A DNA stretch of 64,000 nt from JARRNE01 sp963824085 (GCA_963824085.1 CAWGNT010000009.1:62001-126000); one strand, 5' to 3'; positions 45,079 through 54,677 are shown, counted from the stretch's first letter. Notes: generated by a model from the letters alone, not told the origin. A program made the numbers and translations.

Positions 45079-45105
45079 ACGTGGGCAGAGCGACGCGAAA
45101 GGAAC

Positions 45106-45138
45106 CCCGGCACCTCGCGGTGCCGGGATTTTCTGTTT
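45106..45138 (+). terminator. Rho-independent terminator of the mini-gene
   Basis: CCCGGCACC and GGTGCCGGG form a perfect 9-bp stem with a TCGC loop, followed by ATTTTCTGTTT. It lies 27 bases after the stop of the 54-residue gene. Confidence 0.85.
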
Positions 45139-45313
45139 GTGGGATCTACGCGGTGCAGAGCTCGCACCGATCGCGGTGGCTACCATCCCAGCGACACCCC
45201 GTCGCCCGCAACCCAACCACTCAGGCGAGAGCCGAAACGTTACAGCCAATCGGTACGGCGTTGTTACCGGCGCTTCGCTGCCGCTCGACTAGCCCACTAC
45301 CCGAGCCCCGTGC

Positions 45314-46201
45314 TCACGACAGGGGGGTAACAGTGAGGGCCACCTCCGCTTGCGGAGGTTCCACTTCTCCCTTGTAGGATGAGCGTTCGACCACCACGTC
45401 CATGGCGTCGCGGCCGACCGCCACCCGAACGTAAGTCTCGTCCACCAACAAACCGAAGGCGGGATCGAAGCCCCGCCAGCCAGCCCCAGGAATCAGCACC
45501 TCCGCCCAGGAGTGCATGACTTGTGGTCGCGGCTCCTCATTCTCCGCGTCCTCGTCGGGCTCAAAATAACGGGGGTCCACGTAGCCCACGGCGTAACGGG
45601 CAGGCAGCCCCCAAGCGCGCACAATGGCGATGAGGAAATGCGCCATGTCCGCCGCCCCTCCCCGACGCGTCTCGAGCAGGCCGTCCAAGATCGGCCGCGG
45701 CTCCTCGCTCTCGACGTCGTGCTGGCACAGCTCGCCGATCCAGTTCATGGACGACTGCACCTGATCGAACACCGGCGAGCCGGATGTGAGCTCCGGCAAT
45801 TCGACGTCGCCCACAGAGTCGGGCAGAGCCGGCGTCAGCGGGCCGCGGTGCAGCACGAAATCCCATAGCCTAGGCGCCTGGCGCAGGCTGTCGGCGATCC
45901 ACTCCCGCTCTCGGGCGGGAGGCAGCGCATCGAGCTCGAACGGGTTGGTGAGCAGGGTCTCCACCTCTGCCTGGAACCTGGTCACGAGCCGGCTGTGACT
46001 GCCCATCACCGCAAAGCGGTGAACGAGATTGCCGAAGCCGTCGCGATGGGTGGCCGACTCCGCGGCCGGGTCCACGTCCAAGGCGCAGGAGCATAGCCGC
46101 TGCCAGTCGTCGTCCCAGGGGGCGATACGCAGCTCGACGTGGTGCTCCCGCACGGGCTCGGAGAACCGCACGCGACCCTCGCGTACGATCAGATATCTCA
46201 C
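45314..46201 (-). CDS. Transglutaminase-fold protein lacking the catalytic cysteine
   Basis: A 295-aa protein of the bacterial transglutaminase-like family: N-terminal beta domain (1-110), then the papain-like core. The nucleophile motif normally reads G-x-C-x-D-x-A-H; here it is RGGAADMAH, with Ala183 in the Cys position. His230 (MHSWAEV) and Asp246 (GFDPAFG) of the triad remain. The change is clear in the DNA (GGG GCG GCG GAC). It is therefore probably a non-catalytic, substrate-binding member. It overlaps the alpha-E gene by four bases and is last of a leftward run with alpha-E and ATP-grasp genes. Confidence 0.88.
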   Translation of the reverse strand: MRYLIVREGRVRFSEPVREHHVELRIAPWDDDWQRLCSCALDVDPAAESATHRDGFGNLVHRFAVMGSHSRLVTRFQAEVETLLTNPFELDALPPAREREWIADSLRQAPRLWDFVLHRGPLTPALPDSVGDVELPELTSGSPVFDQVQSSMNWIGELCQHDVESEEPRPILDGLLETRRGGAADMAHFLIAIVRAWGLPARYAVGYVDPRYFEPDEDAENEEPRPQVMHSWAEVLIPGAGWRGFDPAFGLLVDETYVRVAVGRDAMDVVVERSSYKGEVEPPQAEVALTVTPLS

Positions 46202-47160
46202 AGCGCGTCCCCCAGATGCGCCTCGAAGTAGTCACCCTGGAGGGCCTGGGTCAAGCGGGCCAGCAGGATGAGGAACTGGTCGAGGTACTCGTGCAGTCCC
46301 TGGTCCAGGATTGCCCGCGGACCCGTGTCGGCGAGGTGCAGGCGCAATGCCTTCATGGCGTTCGCCACTGCGCCTTCCGCGGCGAGACCGATGCGCTCGA
46401 GGGCTCGTCCCATGTTCTCCACGCAGTAGACGAGCGAACGAGGGAAGTCCGGATTAAAGACCACGAACTCGACAACGTCGATCGGACGGATGCCCGCGTG
46501 ATACTGGCGGCGATAGGCGTCAAAGCCCGACAAGGACTTCAACAGGGCGCCCCATTGATAATAGTCGAGGGGGGAGCCCACGAGGGAGACGTCCGGCAGC
46601 AACAGATGATAACGGACGTCCAGGATGCGGGCGGTCATGTCGGCGCGCTCCTGGAGGCTGCCGAGGACGGTGAACCCGTAAGCCTCGCCCCGCATCATGG
46701 TGGCCTGGGTCAGGCCGAAAAAAAGGGCCACCTCCCGGTGGACGTAGGCGTAGAACTCCGCCGCGCGCCACGGCTGCAGCGTCACTTTGAGGTGCTTGTC
46801 GACCTGAAGCCAGAACTCGTTGATCCCTTCCCACATCTCGCCCGAGATGCGGTCGCGCACCACGCGCGCGTTTTCCCGCGCCAGACGCAGGCTGTTGTAA
46901 AGGCAGCTCGGATTGGACTTATCCTGGGTGAGAAACTGGATTACCCGCTGGACGCTGATGACGCCATCCTCGTAGCGCTCGAGGTACGCCTCATCCGCGT
47001 CGAGAATGTTGAGCAAGGGCTTCCACTGGGCCTCCTCCGTGGTCCCCTCATCTGCCTCCAACATATAGAGGACGTTGATGTCGAGGATGCGCGCGCTGTC
47101 GTCGGCACGCTCCAGGTTCCTCGCCATCCAGTAGAGGGACTCACCGATCCGGCTCAGCAT
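46198..47160 (-). CDS. Alpha-E domain protein
   Basis: A 320-aa all-helical cytoplasmic protein. I start at ATG 47160 (MLSRIGESLYWMARNLERAD, the family's typical first residues), dropping 32 upstream codons. Conserved blocks include DSARILDINVLYML, RENARVVRDRISGEMWEGIN and HREVALFFGLTQATMMRGE. The function is unproven. From published neighbourhood analysis alpha-E proteins occur with circularly permuted ATP-grasp ligases and transglutaminase-like proteins, probably as a scaffold or substrate carrier. That arrangement is exactly present here. Confidence 0.88.
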   Translation of the reverse strand: MLSRIGESLYWMARNLERADDSARILDINVLYMLEADEGTTEEAQWKPLLNILDADEAYLERYEDGVISVQRVIQFLTQDKSNPSCLYNSLRLARENARVVRDRISGEMWEGINEFWLQVDKHLKVTLQPWRAAEFYAYVHREVALFFGLTQATMMRGEAYGFTVLGSLQERADMTARILDVRYHLLLPDVSLVGSPLDYYQWGALLKSLSGFDAYRRQYHAGIRPIDVVEFVVFNPDFPRSLVYCVENMGRALERIGLAAEGAVANAMKALRLHLADTGPRAILDQGLHEYLDQFLILLARLTQALQGDYFEAHLGDAL

Positions 47161-47316
47161 TCCCGCGGCACCAGATCGACCGTTTCGCGCCGCTGACGAC
47201 GAGAGACGCGGCCGCGCCTCGGAAAGAGCCATAGGTGCAGGGGCGCAGGCACACACACGGCCGGGGACAATTGGACATGAGCACGGGGCATGTTCTTGAG
47301 ATCCGGCTGACCGAGC

Positions 47317-48780
47317 TCAATCCGCGAGCACCCAGGTGTCCTTACTGCCACCGCCTTGCGAAGAGTTGACTACCAGCGAGCCTTTGGTCATGGCCACGCG
47401 GGTCAGCCCCCCCGGCACCACGTCGATGTCACGCCCGTAAATGATGAAGGGCCGCAGGTCCAGATGCCGAGACTCCAGCTCGCCCTCCAGGTAGCAGATG
47501 TGGCGGGAGAGCTGAACGACAGGCTGGGCGATGTAGTTTCGGGGATCCGCCTGAACCTTCTTCGCGAACTCCGCGCGCTGCAAGGTCGTGGAGGTGGGAC
47601 CCATCAGCATCCCGTAGCCGCCCGACTCCGCGACCGCCTTGACGACCATACGTTCCAGGTTGTCCAGCACGTAGGCCTGCTCGTCCGGATTGGTCATCTG
47701 ATAGGTCGGTACGTTGGAGAGGATCGGGGACTCCCCGAGGTAGTAGCGGATGATGTCCGGCACGTAGGCATAGACGGCCTTGTCGTCGGCGATCCCGCTG
47801 CCAGGGGCGTTCACGATGGCGACATTCCCTGCACGCCAGGCGTTGATGATCCCCGCAACACCGAGTACGGAGTCCGACCGAAAGACAAGCGGGTCCAGGA
47901 AGTCGTCGTCCACCCGGCGGTACACAACGTCGACCTGACGCAGGCCGTGGGTGGTCTTGAGGTAGACCTTGTCGTTCTTGCACACGAGATCCCGCCCCTC
48001 GGCGAGCTCCACGCCCATCTCCTTGGCGAGGAAGGTGTGCTCGAAATAGGTGGAGTTGTAGATGCCCGGCGTCAGCACGACGATGGTGGCCTCGCCCTCG
48101 CCGCGGGGCGACAGGTAACGCAGAGCCTGCAGAAGGAGCGCCGGGTAATGCTCCACCCGCCGCACCCGATAGCGGGTGAAGAACTCGGGCAGGATGCGCC
48201 GCTCCACGATCCGGTTTTCGATCATGTAGGAGACGCCTGAGGGGGTGCGCAGGTTGTCCTCGAGAACCAGGTACCGCCCCTCCTCGTCGCGGATCAGATC
48301 GACGCCGCTTATGTGGGTGTAGATGTCGTGAGGCGCATTGATGTCCATGATCTCCCGCCGAAAGTCCTTGCCGCGGTAGATCAGCTCAGGCGGCACCACC
48401 CCGTCCTTGAGGATGCGTTGTCCGTGGTAGAGGTCCTTGAGAAACAGATTCAGCGCGCGAATGCGCTGCTTGAGCCCTGCCTCGAGTGGCCGCCACTCGT
48501 CCGCCGGGATGATGCGCGGAAGGATATCGAAGGGCCACACACGCTCGATCCCCTCATCCTGATTGGAGTAGACGGTGAAGGTGACCCCTTCGGTGTGCAG
48601 CGTGAGGTGAGCCTCCCTGGATTTGGTTTCGAGCAGACTCTGCCCGGTGCGCTGGATGTGCTCCCACATCGGGAGGTAATGTTCGCGGGGCCGAAAGTCG
48701 TCGCAGTAAAACTCGTGATAGGCCATGGCCGGCGGCGGCCGGCTGCCGATCTGGCTGCTGGTCTGGAACTGTCTCAGCAT
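47317..48780 (-). CDS. Circularly permuted ATP-grasp type 2 ligase
   Basis: A 487-aa predicted amide-bond ligase. The start is ATG 48780 (MLRQFQTSSQIGSRPPPAMA); Met 19 (MAYHEFYCDDF) is an alternative. Conserved parts are HGQRILKDGVVPPELI, GVDLIRDEEGRYLVLEDNLR with the metal-binding Glu/Asn, NAPGSGIADDKAVYAYVPDI, VKAVAESGGYGMLMGP with the ATP-binding Lys, and LRPFIIYGRDIDVVPGGLTR. The family is predicted to join an amino group to a carboxylate in novel peptide synthesis. It lies 156 bases upstream of the alpha-E gene. Confidence 0.92.
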   Translation of the reverse strand: MLRQFQTSSQIGSRPPPAMAYHEFYCDDFRPREHYLPMWEHIQRTGQSLLETKSREAHLTLHTEGVTFTVYSNQDEGIERVWPFDILPRIIPADEWRPLEAGLKQRIRALNLFLKDLYHGQRILKDGVVPPELIYRGKDFRREIMDINAPHDIYTHISGVDLIRDEEGRYLVLEDNLRTPSGVSYMIENRIVERRILPEFFTRYRVRRVEHYPALLLQALRYLSPRGEGEATIVVLTPGIYNSTYFEHTFLAKEMGVELAEGRDLVCKNDKVYLKTTHGLRQVDVVYRRVDDDFLDPLVFRSDSVLGVAGIINAWRAGNVAIVNAPGSGIADDKAVYAYVPDIIRYYLGESPILSNVPTYQMTNPDEQAYVLDNLERMVVKAVAESGGYGMLMGPTSTTLQRAEFAKKVQADPRNYIAQPVVQLSRHICYLEGELESRHLDLRPFIIYGRDIDVVPGGLTRVAMTKGSLVVNSSQGGGSKDTWVLAD

Positions 48781-48990
48781 GGGATTTACTCGTGATTCTT
48801 CTCGGCTATACAGGAAACCACAGCAGGTATCGTGCCAGCTGATGCGCGAAAGGGTCGGACGAAACGCTACGCCCAGCCGGCGGTCGGCGCTCAGCAACTG
48901 CGCACCCGCAAGCCCCCACGCGGCAACCGAGCCCTACCGATCCGACCCGAAACGGTGCAGGGGACGCGGCCGACGAACCGTCCTGGTGCG

Positions 48991-51120
48991 TCAGCGTAAG
49001 ATACGGCGCAGGTCGAAACAGCAGTCCGTGAGGCAGGAAGAAGGGGGGGGTTGCGTTAGCGGCGGGGAAGCCCCTCGGATGCTGCGCCGAATCACCCGCG
49101 CCTCCCGGCGGCGCCTCGCTTCCGCCTCGTCTTCCGGGAGGCCCGAATAGGCGCCGCCGTCGGGCCGCCACTCGTAGTACTCAACATCCACCAGCTCCCG
49201 AGTAGTGGAGTTGTAGAGCTGAATACGGACCGGGAGCCGAGGCTCGATGCCCGGATGCAGCGCGTGGGAGGAGCTGAAACGGCGGTAGCGGATGCCGAAA
49301 ACGCGCACCTCGCCTCCCCGTCCTTGCTCCGCCCGCATCGGCAGTGCATAGCCGTTGACAGCAAGGCTCCAATTCGAAGCGCCGGCTGCACCACCTTCGA
49401 CGCGGACCTCTAGGCGCACCGTGCTTGCATCCACGAGCCGGCTGTCGGCCGGCTGATTCAGGGTGTCCCCCACCTGCGGCCAGAACTCCAAGGCAGTGAA
49501 GAGGCTGAGGCTGCAGCCGTCGCCGGACGACCAGCGGGCGATGCAACGGCCGCCGTCGGAGCGCAGTAGCGCCTTCGTCACCGGTCCAACTGCGAAGCCG
49601 CCGGCGTCGAGATCCGCTAGAACGGCGTCCAGGTCCTGCTCCAGATAGAACGGAAGGGCGAAGCGGTCATGGAGCGTCTCGCCCCATTGAACGAGTGGCG
49701 CCTCAAATGGGCTGGTCATGAGTCTGGCGATGAGGGACCGGATGAGGGCCGCGAGCGCCGCCAACCGCTCTGGCGTGCGGGCCATCCGAAAGGCACGAAA
49801 CTCCACCACCCCGCCGATGCCGTCTGCTCGCGGTGATGCGGTCCACAGCTTCTCGATGTTGAGCTCGCTGCGATGGGTGTTACCGGAGACGTCGCACAGA
49901 AACGGGCTAAGGCTACGCCAAAGGAGCTCCGCGTCCGGAGAAGTCCCCGCGGCGAGCTGCTCGAGGGTGACGGCGAGCTCGTTGAAGAGGTCGCTGATCC
50001 CTTCGTCGGGTCGCGGCGCCTGACTGTAGGCGCCCACGTACACGGGCGAAAACCAGAACGAAAGGGACGGATGGCGGTTGAGGTAGCGTACCAGCCGCGG
50101 AAGGAGCTGCGGCACCATGACAAAGGGGCTGACGTCAGGCGACGGACCGCCAATGCTCATCTGCCCCCCGCCGCCGGAGTCGTCTACCAGGCCATTATAG
50201 TGCAGGCGAAACGGCGACAGGCCCTCGTCGGGGGCGACGGCGAACAGCCGGCGATTCTCTGCGAGCAGCTCACACACACCTGCAGCGGGCGCCTGATTGA
50301 CCTCGATCACCCCGGGGTCGGGGGTCACCGTAGACCAACGCAGCCGCGCGTCCACCGCTGGCGGAAACCCGCGCAGAATGAGCCCCCGAAGCTCGGCCGC
50401 AAGCGCGGCACGCTCGATCAAACCAAGCAGGGACAGAAAGCAGTCGACGTCCGAGGCCGCCGGAAGCTCGAGCGACACGAACTGTGCGCCCGCATCCTCT
50501 GCCAGGCAAACGATCAAGAGATACTGACCCTCGGCGGCCAGCGGGTCGGACGGAAGCTCATCGGCTGTGCGCACGCCATGGACGGAGGGTCGCCCCAGGC
50601 GCTCGTCCGTTTCCGGCCGGGACTCAGGCTCTGCACCGTCGAGGCGGAGCAGGACGCGCACCTCCTGGGGCGCGTTGCCCGGAAACGAGAAACCACGCCA
50701 GCCCAATCCAACGTGGCCCGCGGCAAGGGCCGCCGCCAGGCAGTCGACCGCAGCGGCATCCGCCGGCTCCCCGCCCGCGAGCGGGTCCCTGGGACCGTTC
50801 CACAGCAAATCGCCGTCCCGCCGCGCGAGCACGCCATAGCTCCAACGGAGCTGGTCCTCACCGCGGTAGCGGCGTCCCAACGTGCGCAGCAGTGCACAGC
50901 CTGGGAGCTCGGTCGCCAGGCGACCCGCAAGGCGCCGCGCGCGCGCCTCCTTTTCCCCGCCCAGGGCGCACCCCTGCCACTCAGGCGCCGTGGAGTAGCG
51001 GTCGGTGAAGGTCGGCTCCGCACCGATCCAAACATCGAGCCCGCGCGCAGCGAGCAGCGCGTCGTGCCCCCGAAGCTCGAGCGAGAGCGCGTCGGTCGGA
51101 TACGCTTCAAGCACGGTCAC
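48991..51120 (-). CDS. Free-standing DUF2126 putative amidoligase
   Basis: A 709-aa protein homologous to the C-terminal part of the fusion at 51282. Shared motifs are GAEPTF, VTPDPGVIEVN, GGGGQMSIGGPSPDVSPF, HPSLSFWFSPVYVGAYSQAP, DVSGNTHRSELNIEKLW and VEFRAFRMA. DUF2126 is annotated as a putative amidoligase of the glutamine-synthetase/GCS-like fold. The N-terminal transglutaminase part is absent. It begins 161 bases from the divergent fusion gene. It is more diverged than the fusion copy, so it may use another substrate or be a partner subunit. Confidence 0.85.
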   Translation of the reverse strand: MTVLEAYPTDALSLELRGHDALLAARGLDVWIGAEPTFTDRYSTAPEWQGCALGGEKEARARRLAGRLATELPGCALLRTLGRRYRGEDQLRWSYGVLARRDGDLLWNGPRDPLAGGEPADAAAVDCLAAALAAGHVGLGWRGFSFPGNAPQEVRVLLRLDGAEPESRPETDERLGRPSVHGVRTADELPSDPLAAEGQYLLIVCLAEDAGAQFVSLELPAASDVDCFLSLLGLIERAALAAELRGLILRGFPPAVDARLRWSTVTPDPGVIEVNQAPAAGVCELLAENRRLFAVAPDEGLSPFRLHYNGLVDDSGGGGQMSIGGPSPDVSPFVMVPQLLPRLVRYLNRHPSLSFWFSPVYVGAYSQAPRPDEGISDLFNELAVTLEQLAAGTSPDAELLWRSLSPFLCDVSGNTHRSELNIEKLWTASPRADGIGGVVEFRAFRMARTPERLAALAALIRSLIARLMTSPFEAPLVQWGETLHDRFALPFYLEQDLDAVLADLDAGGFAVGPVTKALLRSDGGRCIARWSSGDGCSLSLFTALEFWPQVGDTLNQPADSRLVDASTVRLEVRVEGGAAGASNWSLAVNGYALPMRAEQGRGGEVRVFGIRYRRFSSSHALHPGIEPRLPVRIQLYNSTTRELVDVEYYEWRPDGGAYSGLPEDEAEARRRREARVIRRSIRGASPPLTQPPPSSCLTDCCFDLRRILR

Positions 51121-51281
51121 TGATCATGTCCACAGCTAAAATCGCGGCGACAGACACTGCAGTTTGTGGGATCTTAGCGGACCGCACAAACAGCTTGCCG
51201 CATCCACAGGGCCGGCCATTGCAGTGGAACGATTCCTGCTCGCTGTCCCGAGATCTATTTGCTCCGGAGACCCGGGAGACC

Positions 51282-54200
51282 ATGTCGATCCACGTCGCTA
51301 TCAACCATAAAACCGAATATCGCTTCGACCGGGCCGTCGGCCTATCGCCCCATGTCGTCCGACTCCGGCCAGCGCTCCACTGTCGCACACCGATCCTGTC
51401 GTACACGCTCAAGATCTCACCGGAGAAGCACTTCATCAACTGGCAGCAGGACCCCTTCGGAAACTATCTCGCGCGGCTGGTGTTTCCGGAAAAGGCGGGA
51501 AGGCTCACGGTAGAAGTGGACGTGATCGCGGAGATAATCACGATCAATCCCTTCGACTTCTTCCTTGAAGAGTACGCCTACAAGTACCCCTTCCAGTACG
51601 ACGCCCAGCTGCGGAAAGAGCTGGCCCCTTACATGGAAATCAAGGAGGACGGTCCCCTGCTGAAGGACTGGTTGTCCGGGGTGGACCGCACACCCCGGGA
51701 GACCGTGTATTTCCTCGTTGACCTGAACAAGAAGCTCCAAGAGGCGATCGGCTACGTCATCCGGATGGAACCCGGCATCCAGACCTGCGAGCACACCCTG
51801 GCGACCGCCAAAGGGTCTTGCCGCGACACCGGATGGCTCCTGGTGCAGATCCTGCGCCATCTCGGCCTCGCTGCGCGCTTCGTCTCCGGCTACCTGGTCC
51901 AGCTGACACCGGACGTGAAGTCCCTGGACGGACCTTCCGGACCCGAGCGCGACTTCACCGACCTGCATGCGTGGGCCGAGGTCTATGCGCCCGGCGCCGG
52001 CTGGATCGGCCTGGACCCTACCTCCGGACTCTTCGCTGGTGAGGGCCACATCCCGCTCGCCTGTACGCCGGACCCATCGAGCGCCGCCCCCATTACCGGG
52101 ACCACCGAGCCCTGCGAGGTGGAGCTCTACTTCCACAACCGGGTGGAGCGAATCCATGAGGACCCGCGGGTCACCAAGCCCTACACCGATGAGCAGTGGC
52201 AGGCGATCCAAAACCTGGGCCATAACGTGGACCGCGAGCTGGCCGAGAACGACGTGCGCCTCACCATGGGCGGCGAGCCCACCTTCGTCTCCGTCGACGA
52301 CATGGACGGCGAGGAGTGGAACACAGCCGCGCTCGGCCCCACGAAGAAGCTCCTCGCCGAGGACCTCCTCAGGCGCCTCAAAGACCGCTTCGCTCCTGGA
52401 GGGCTGCTGCACATCGGCCACGGCAAGTGGTACCCGGGCGAGCCGCTGCCGCGTTGGGCACTGTCGTGCTACTGGCGAAAGGACGGTGCACCCGTGTGGC
52501 GCAATCCCGCCCTGTTCGCGGACGAGCGTGACACCTCCGGCCACGGCGCCGCGCACGCCGAGCGATTCATCCGCGCACTGGCGGAGCGCCTCGAGGTACG
52601 GCCCGAGCACGCCCTGCCCGCTTACGAGGATGTCTTCTACTACCTGTGGAAAGAGGCGCGGCTGCCGACCAACGTCGATCCCTTGGACAACAAGCTCAAG
52701 GACCCCCTGGAGCGCAAGCGCCTGACACGTCTGTTCCAACAGGGTCTCAACGCGATCGCCGGCTACGTGCTGCCGCTTCGCTGGTGGGGCCTGCACCCGA
52801 ACGGGGGCTGGATCAGCGGGCGCTGGGCCTTCCGCGACGGCAATCTGTTCCTGATCCCCGGCGACTCTCCCATGGGCCTGCGCTTGCCGCTGGATGCGCT
52901 GCCCTATGTGCCCGAGGCCGGGCTCGAGACCGAGCCCGAGCGCAATCCCTTCGAGCCCAGGGAGCCCCTGACCTCGCCATTCGACGAGCTCGCGCGGCGT
53001 TACGGGCGGATCTCGCGCCCCGACGAGGCGCCGCAACGCATCCGCGAGCAGGGTCCGAACCCGCAGGAGACCGCGCAGCGCTACGAGCGGCTCGAGCCCT
53101 TGCCAGACGCCAGCCAGTTGCTCAGACCGCAGCATGCCCTGCCGGCCGAGCCGGCGGCCGAGCTGGTGCGCACGGCCCTGTGCGTCGAGCCCCGCGACGG
53201 CCGACTCTACATCTTCATGCCTCCAGTCACCCATCTCGAGCATTGGCTGGACCTGGTCGCCTGCATCGAGGCCACCGCCGAAGACATGGGAACTACGGTA
53301 GTCATCGAGGGCTATGAGCCGCCCCGCGATCCGCGGCTGCTCAAGCTCGCCGTCACCCCGGACCCCGGCGTGATCGAGGTCAACATCCACCCGGCGGAGA
53401 GCTGGGACCAGATGGTGAGCGACACCGAGACCCTCTACGAGGAAGCCCGCTCGGCCCGCTTGGGGACAGAGAAATTCATGCTCGACGGGCGCCACACCGG
53501 GACCGGCGGCGGCAATCATGTCACGTTGGGCGGCCCCACGCCGGCGGACAGCCCGCTGCTGCGCAAGCCCCAGCTAGTGCAGAGCCTGATCACCTACTGG
53601 CAGCACCACCCGAGCCTGTCGTATCTCTTCTCGGGGTTGTTCATTGGTCCCACCAGCCAGGCACCACGCGTGGACGAGGCCCGCGACGACGCCCTCTACA
53701 ACCTTGACATCGCGTTCCAGCAGATGCCGCCGGGCGAGGTGCCGCAGCCGTGGATCGTCGACCGGGTGCTGCGCAATCTGCTCGCGGACGTCTCCGGCAA
53801 CACCCACCGCACCGAGTTCTGTGTCGACAAGCTCTACTCCCCCGACACGGCCTCCGGGCGCCAGGGCCTGGTGGAGTTCCGCGCGTTCGAGATGCCGCCG
53901 CATGCCCGCATGAGCCTCGCCCAAATGCTGCTGCTGCGCGCATTGGTCGCCCGTTTCTGGAAGGAGCCCTATGTGCGCCGCCCGGTGCGCTGGGGCAGCG
54001 AGCTGCACGACCGCTTCCTCCTCCCTCACTTCGTCGCACAGGACTTCGGGGACGTGATCTGCGACCTGGGTCGTGCAGGGTATCCGTTCGACCCTGGCTG
54101 GTTCGACCCCTTCTTCGAGTTCCGCTTCTCGCACTACGGGGATCTGGTCACCGAAAACGGCATCGACATGGAGCTCCGCGCCGCCATCGAGCCCTGGAAT

Positions 54201-54677
54201 GTGCTGGGAGAGGAGGTCACCGCCCAGGGTACTGCACGCTACGTAGACTCCTCCGTGGAGCGCATGCAGGTGAAGGTCAACGGCATGGTCGGCGAACGCC
54301 ATGTGGTCGCCTGCAATGGGCGGCGGGTGCCACTGCGCCCGACGGGGAAAAAGGGAGAGCTCGTGGCCGGGGTGCGCTTCAAGGCATGGCAGCCGCCCTC
54401 CGGCCTGCATCCGACCATCCCCAGCCACAACCCGCTGCTGTTTGAGATCGTGGATACCTGGAACCGCCGCAGCCTTGGCGGATGCACCTACTACGTCGCG
54501 CACCCGGGCGGCAGGAGCGACGACACCTTTCCCGTCAATGCATACGAGGCCGAGAGCCGCCGCATCGCCCGCTTCCGCCACATGGGTCACACCCCAGGCG
54601 TGATCGAGGCACCGCCGGAAGAGCCGGCGGGGGATCACCCCTACACGCTGGACCTGCGGTACAAGCCGGGGTGTTGA
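51282..54677 (+). CDS. Transglutaminase-DUF2126 fusion protein
   Basis: A large 1131-aa cytoplasmic protein. I start at ATG 51282 (MSIHVAINHKTEYRFDRAVG, the family start) with GGGAG just upstream, dropping 52 codons. Residues 1-300 are a transglutaminase-like thiol enzyme with a complete triad: GSCRDTG (Cys180), LHAWAEV (His229) and GLDPTSG (Asp245). Residues 370-1110 are the DUF2126 putative amidoligase (TMGGEPTFVSVDD, GHGKWYPGEPLPRWAL, VTPDPGVIEVNIHPAESWDQ, HRTEFCVDKLY). It pairs a bond-breaking or transferring thiol enzyme with a bond-making ligase. It is divergent from the other four genes of the cluster. Confidence 0.93.
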   Translation: MSIHVAINHKTEYRFDRAVGLSPHVVRLRPALHCRTPILSYTLKISPEKHFINWQQDPFGNYLARLVFPEKAGRLTVEVDVIAEIITINPFDFFLEEYAYKYPFQYDAQLRKELAPYMEIKEDGPLLKDWLSGVDRTPRETVYFLVDLNKKLQEAIGYVIRMEPGIQTCEHTLATAKGSCRDTGWLLVQILRHLGLAARFVSGYLVQLTPDVKSLDGPSGPERDFTDLHAWAEVYAPGAGWIGLDPTSGLFAGEGHIPLACTPDPSSAAPITGTTEPCEVELYFHNRVERIHEDPRVTKPYTDEQWQAIQNLGHNVDRELAENDVRLTMGGEPTFVSVDDMDGEEWNTAALGPTKKLLAEDLLRRLKDRFAPGGLLHIGHGKWYPGEPLPRWALSCYWRKDGAPVWRNPALFADERDTSGHGAAHAERFIRALAERLEVRPEHALPAYEDVFYYLWKEARLPTNVDPLDNKLKDPLERKRLTRLFQQGLNAIAGYVLPLRWWGLHPNGGWISGRWAFRDGNLFLIPGDSPMGLRLPLDALPYVPEAGLETEPERNPFEPREPLTSPFDELARRYGRISRPDEAPQRIREQGPNPQETAQRYERLEPLPDASQLLRPQHALPAEPAAELVRTALCVEPRDGRLYIFMPPVTHLEHWLDLVACIEATAEDMGTTVVIEGYEPPRDPRLLKLAVTPDPGVIEVNIHPAESWDQMVSDTETLYEEARSARLGTEKFMLDGRHTGTGGGNHVTLGGPTPADSPLLRKPQLVQSLITYWQHHPSLSYLFSGLFIGPTSQAPRVDEARDDALYNLDIAFQQMPPGEVPQPWIVDRVLRNLLADVSGNTHRTEFCVDKLYSPDTASGRQGLVEFRAFEMPPHARMSLAQMLLLRALVARFWKEPYVRRPVRWGSELHDRFLLPHFVAQDFGDVICDLGRAGYPFDPGWFDPFFEFRFSHYGDLVTENGIDMELRAAIEPWNVLGEEVTAQGTARYVDSSVERMQVKVNGMVGERHVVACNGRRVPLRPTGKKGELVAGVRFKAWQPPSGLHPTIPSHNPLLFEIVDTWNRRSLGGCTYYVAHPGGRSDDTFPVNAYEAESRRIARFRHMGHTPGVIEAPPEEPAGDHPYTLDLRYKPGC

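Noticed and set aside
51417..53519. 700-codon minus-strand frame opposite the transglutaminase-DUF2126 gene
   Set aside because: Antisense to a strongly supported gene with intact catalytic motifs, and no independent start signals.
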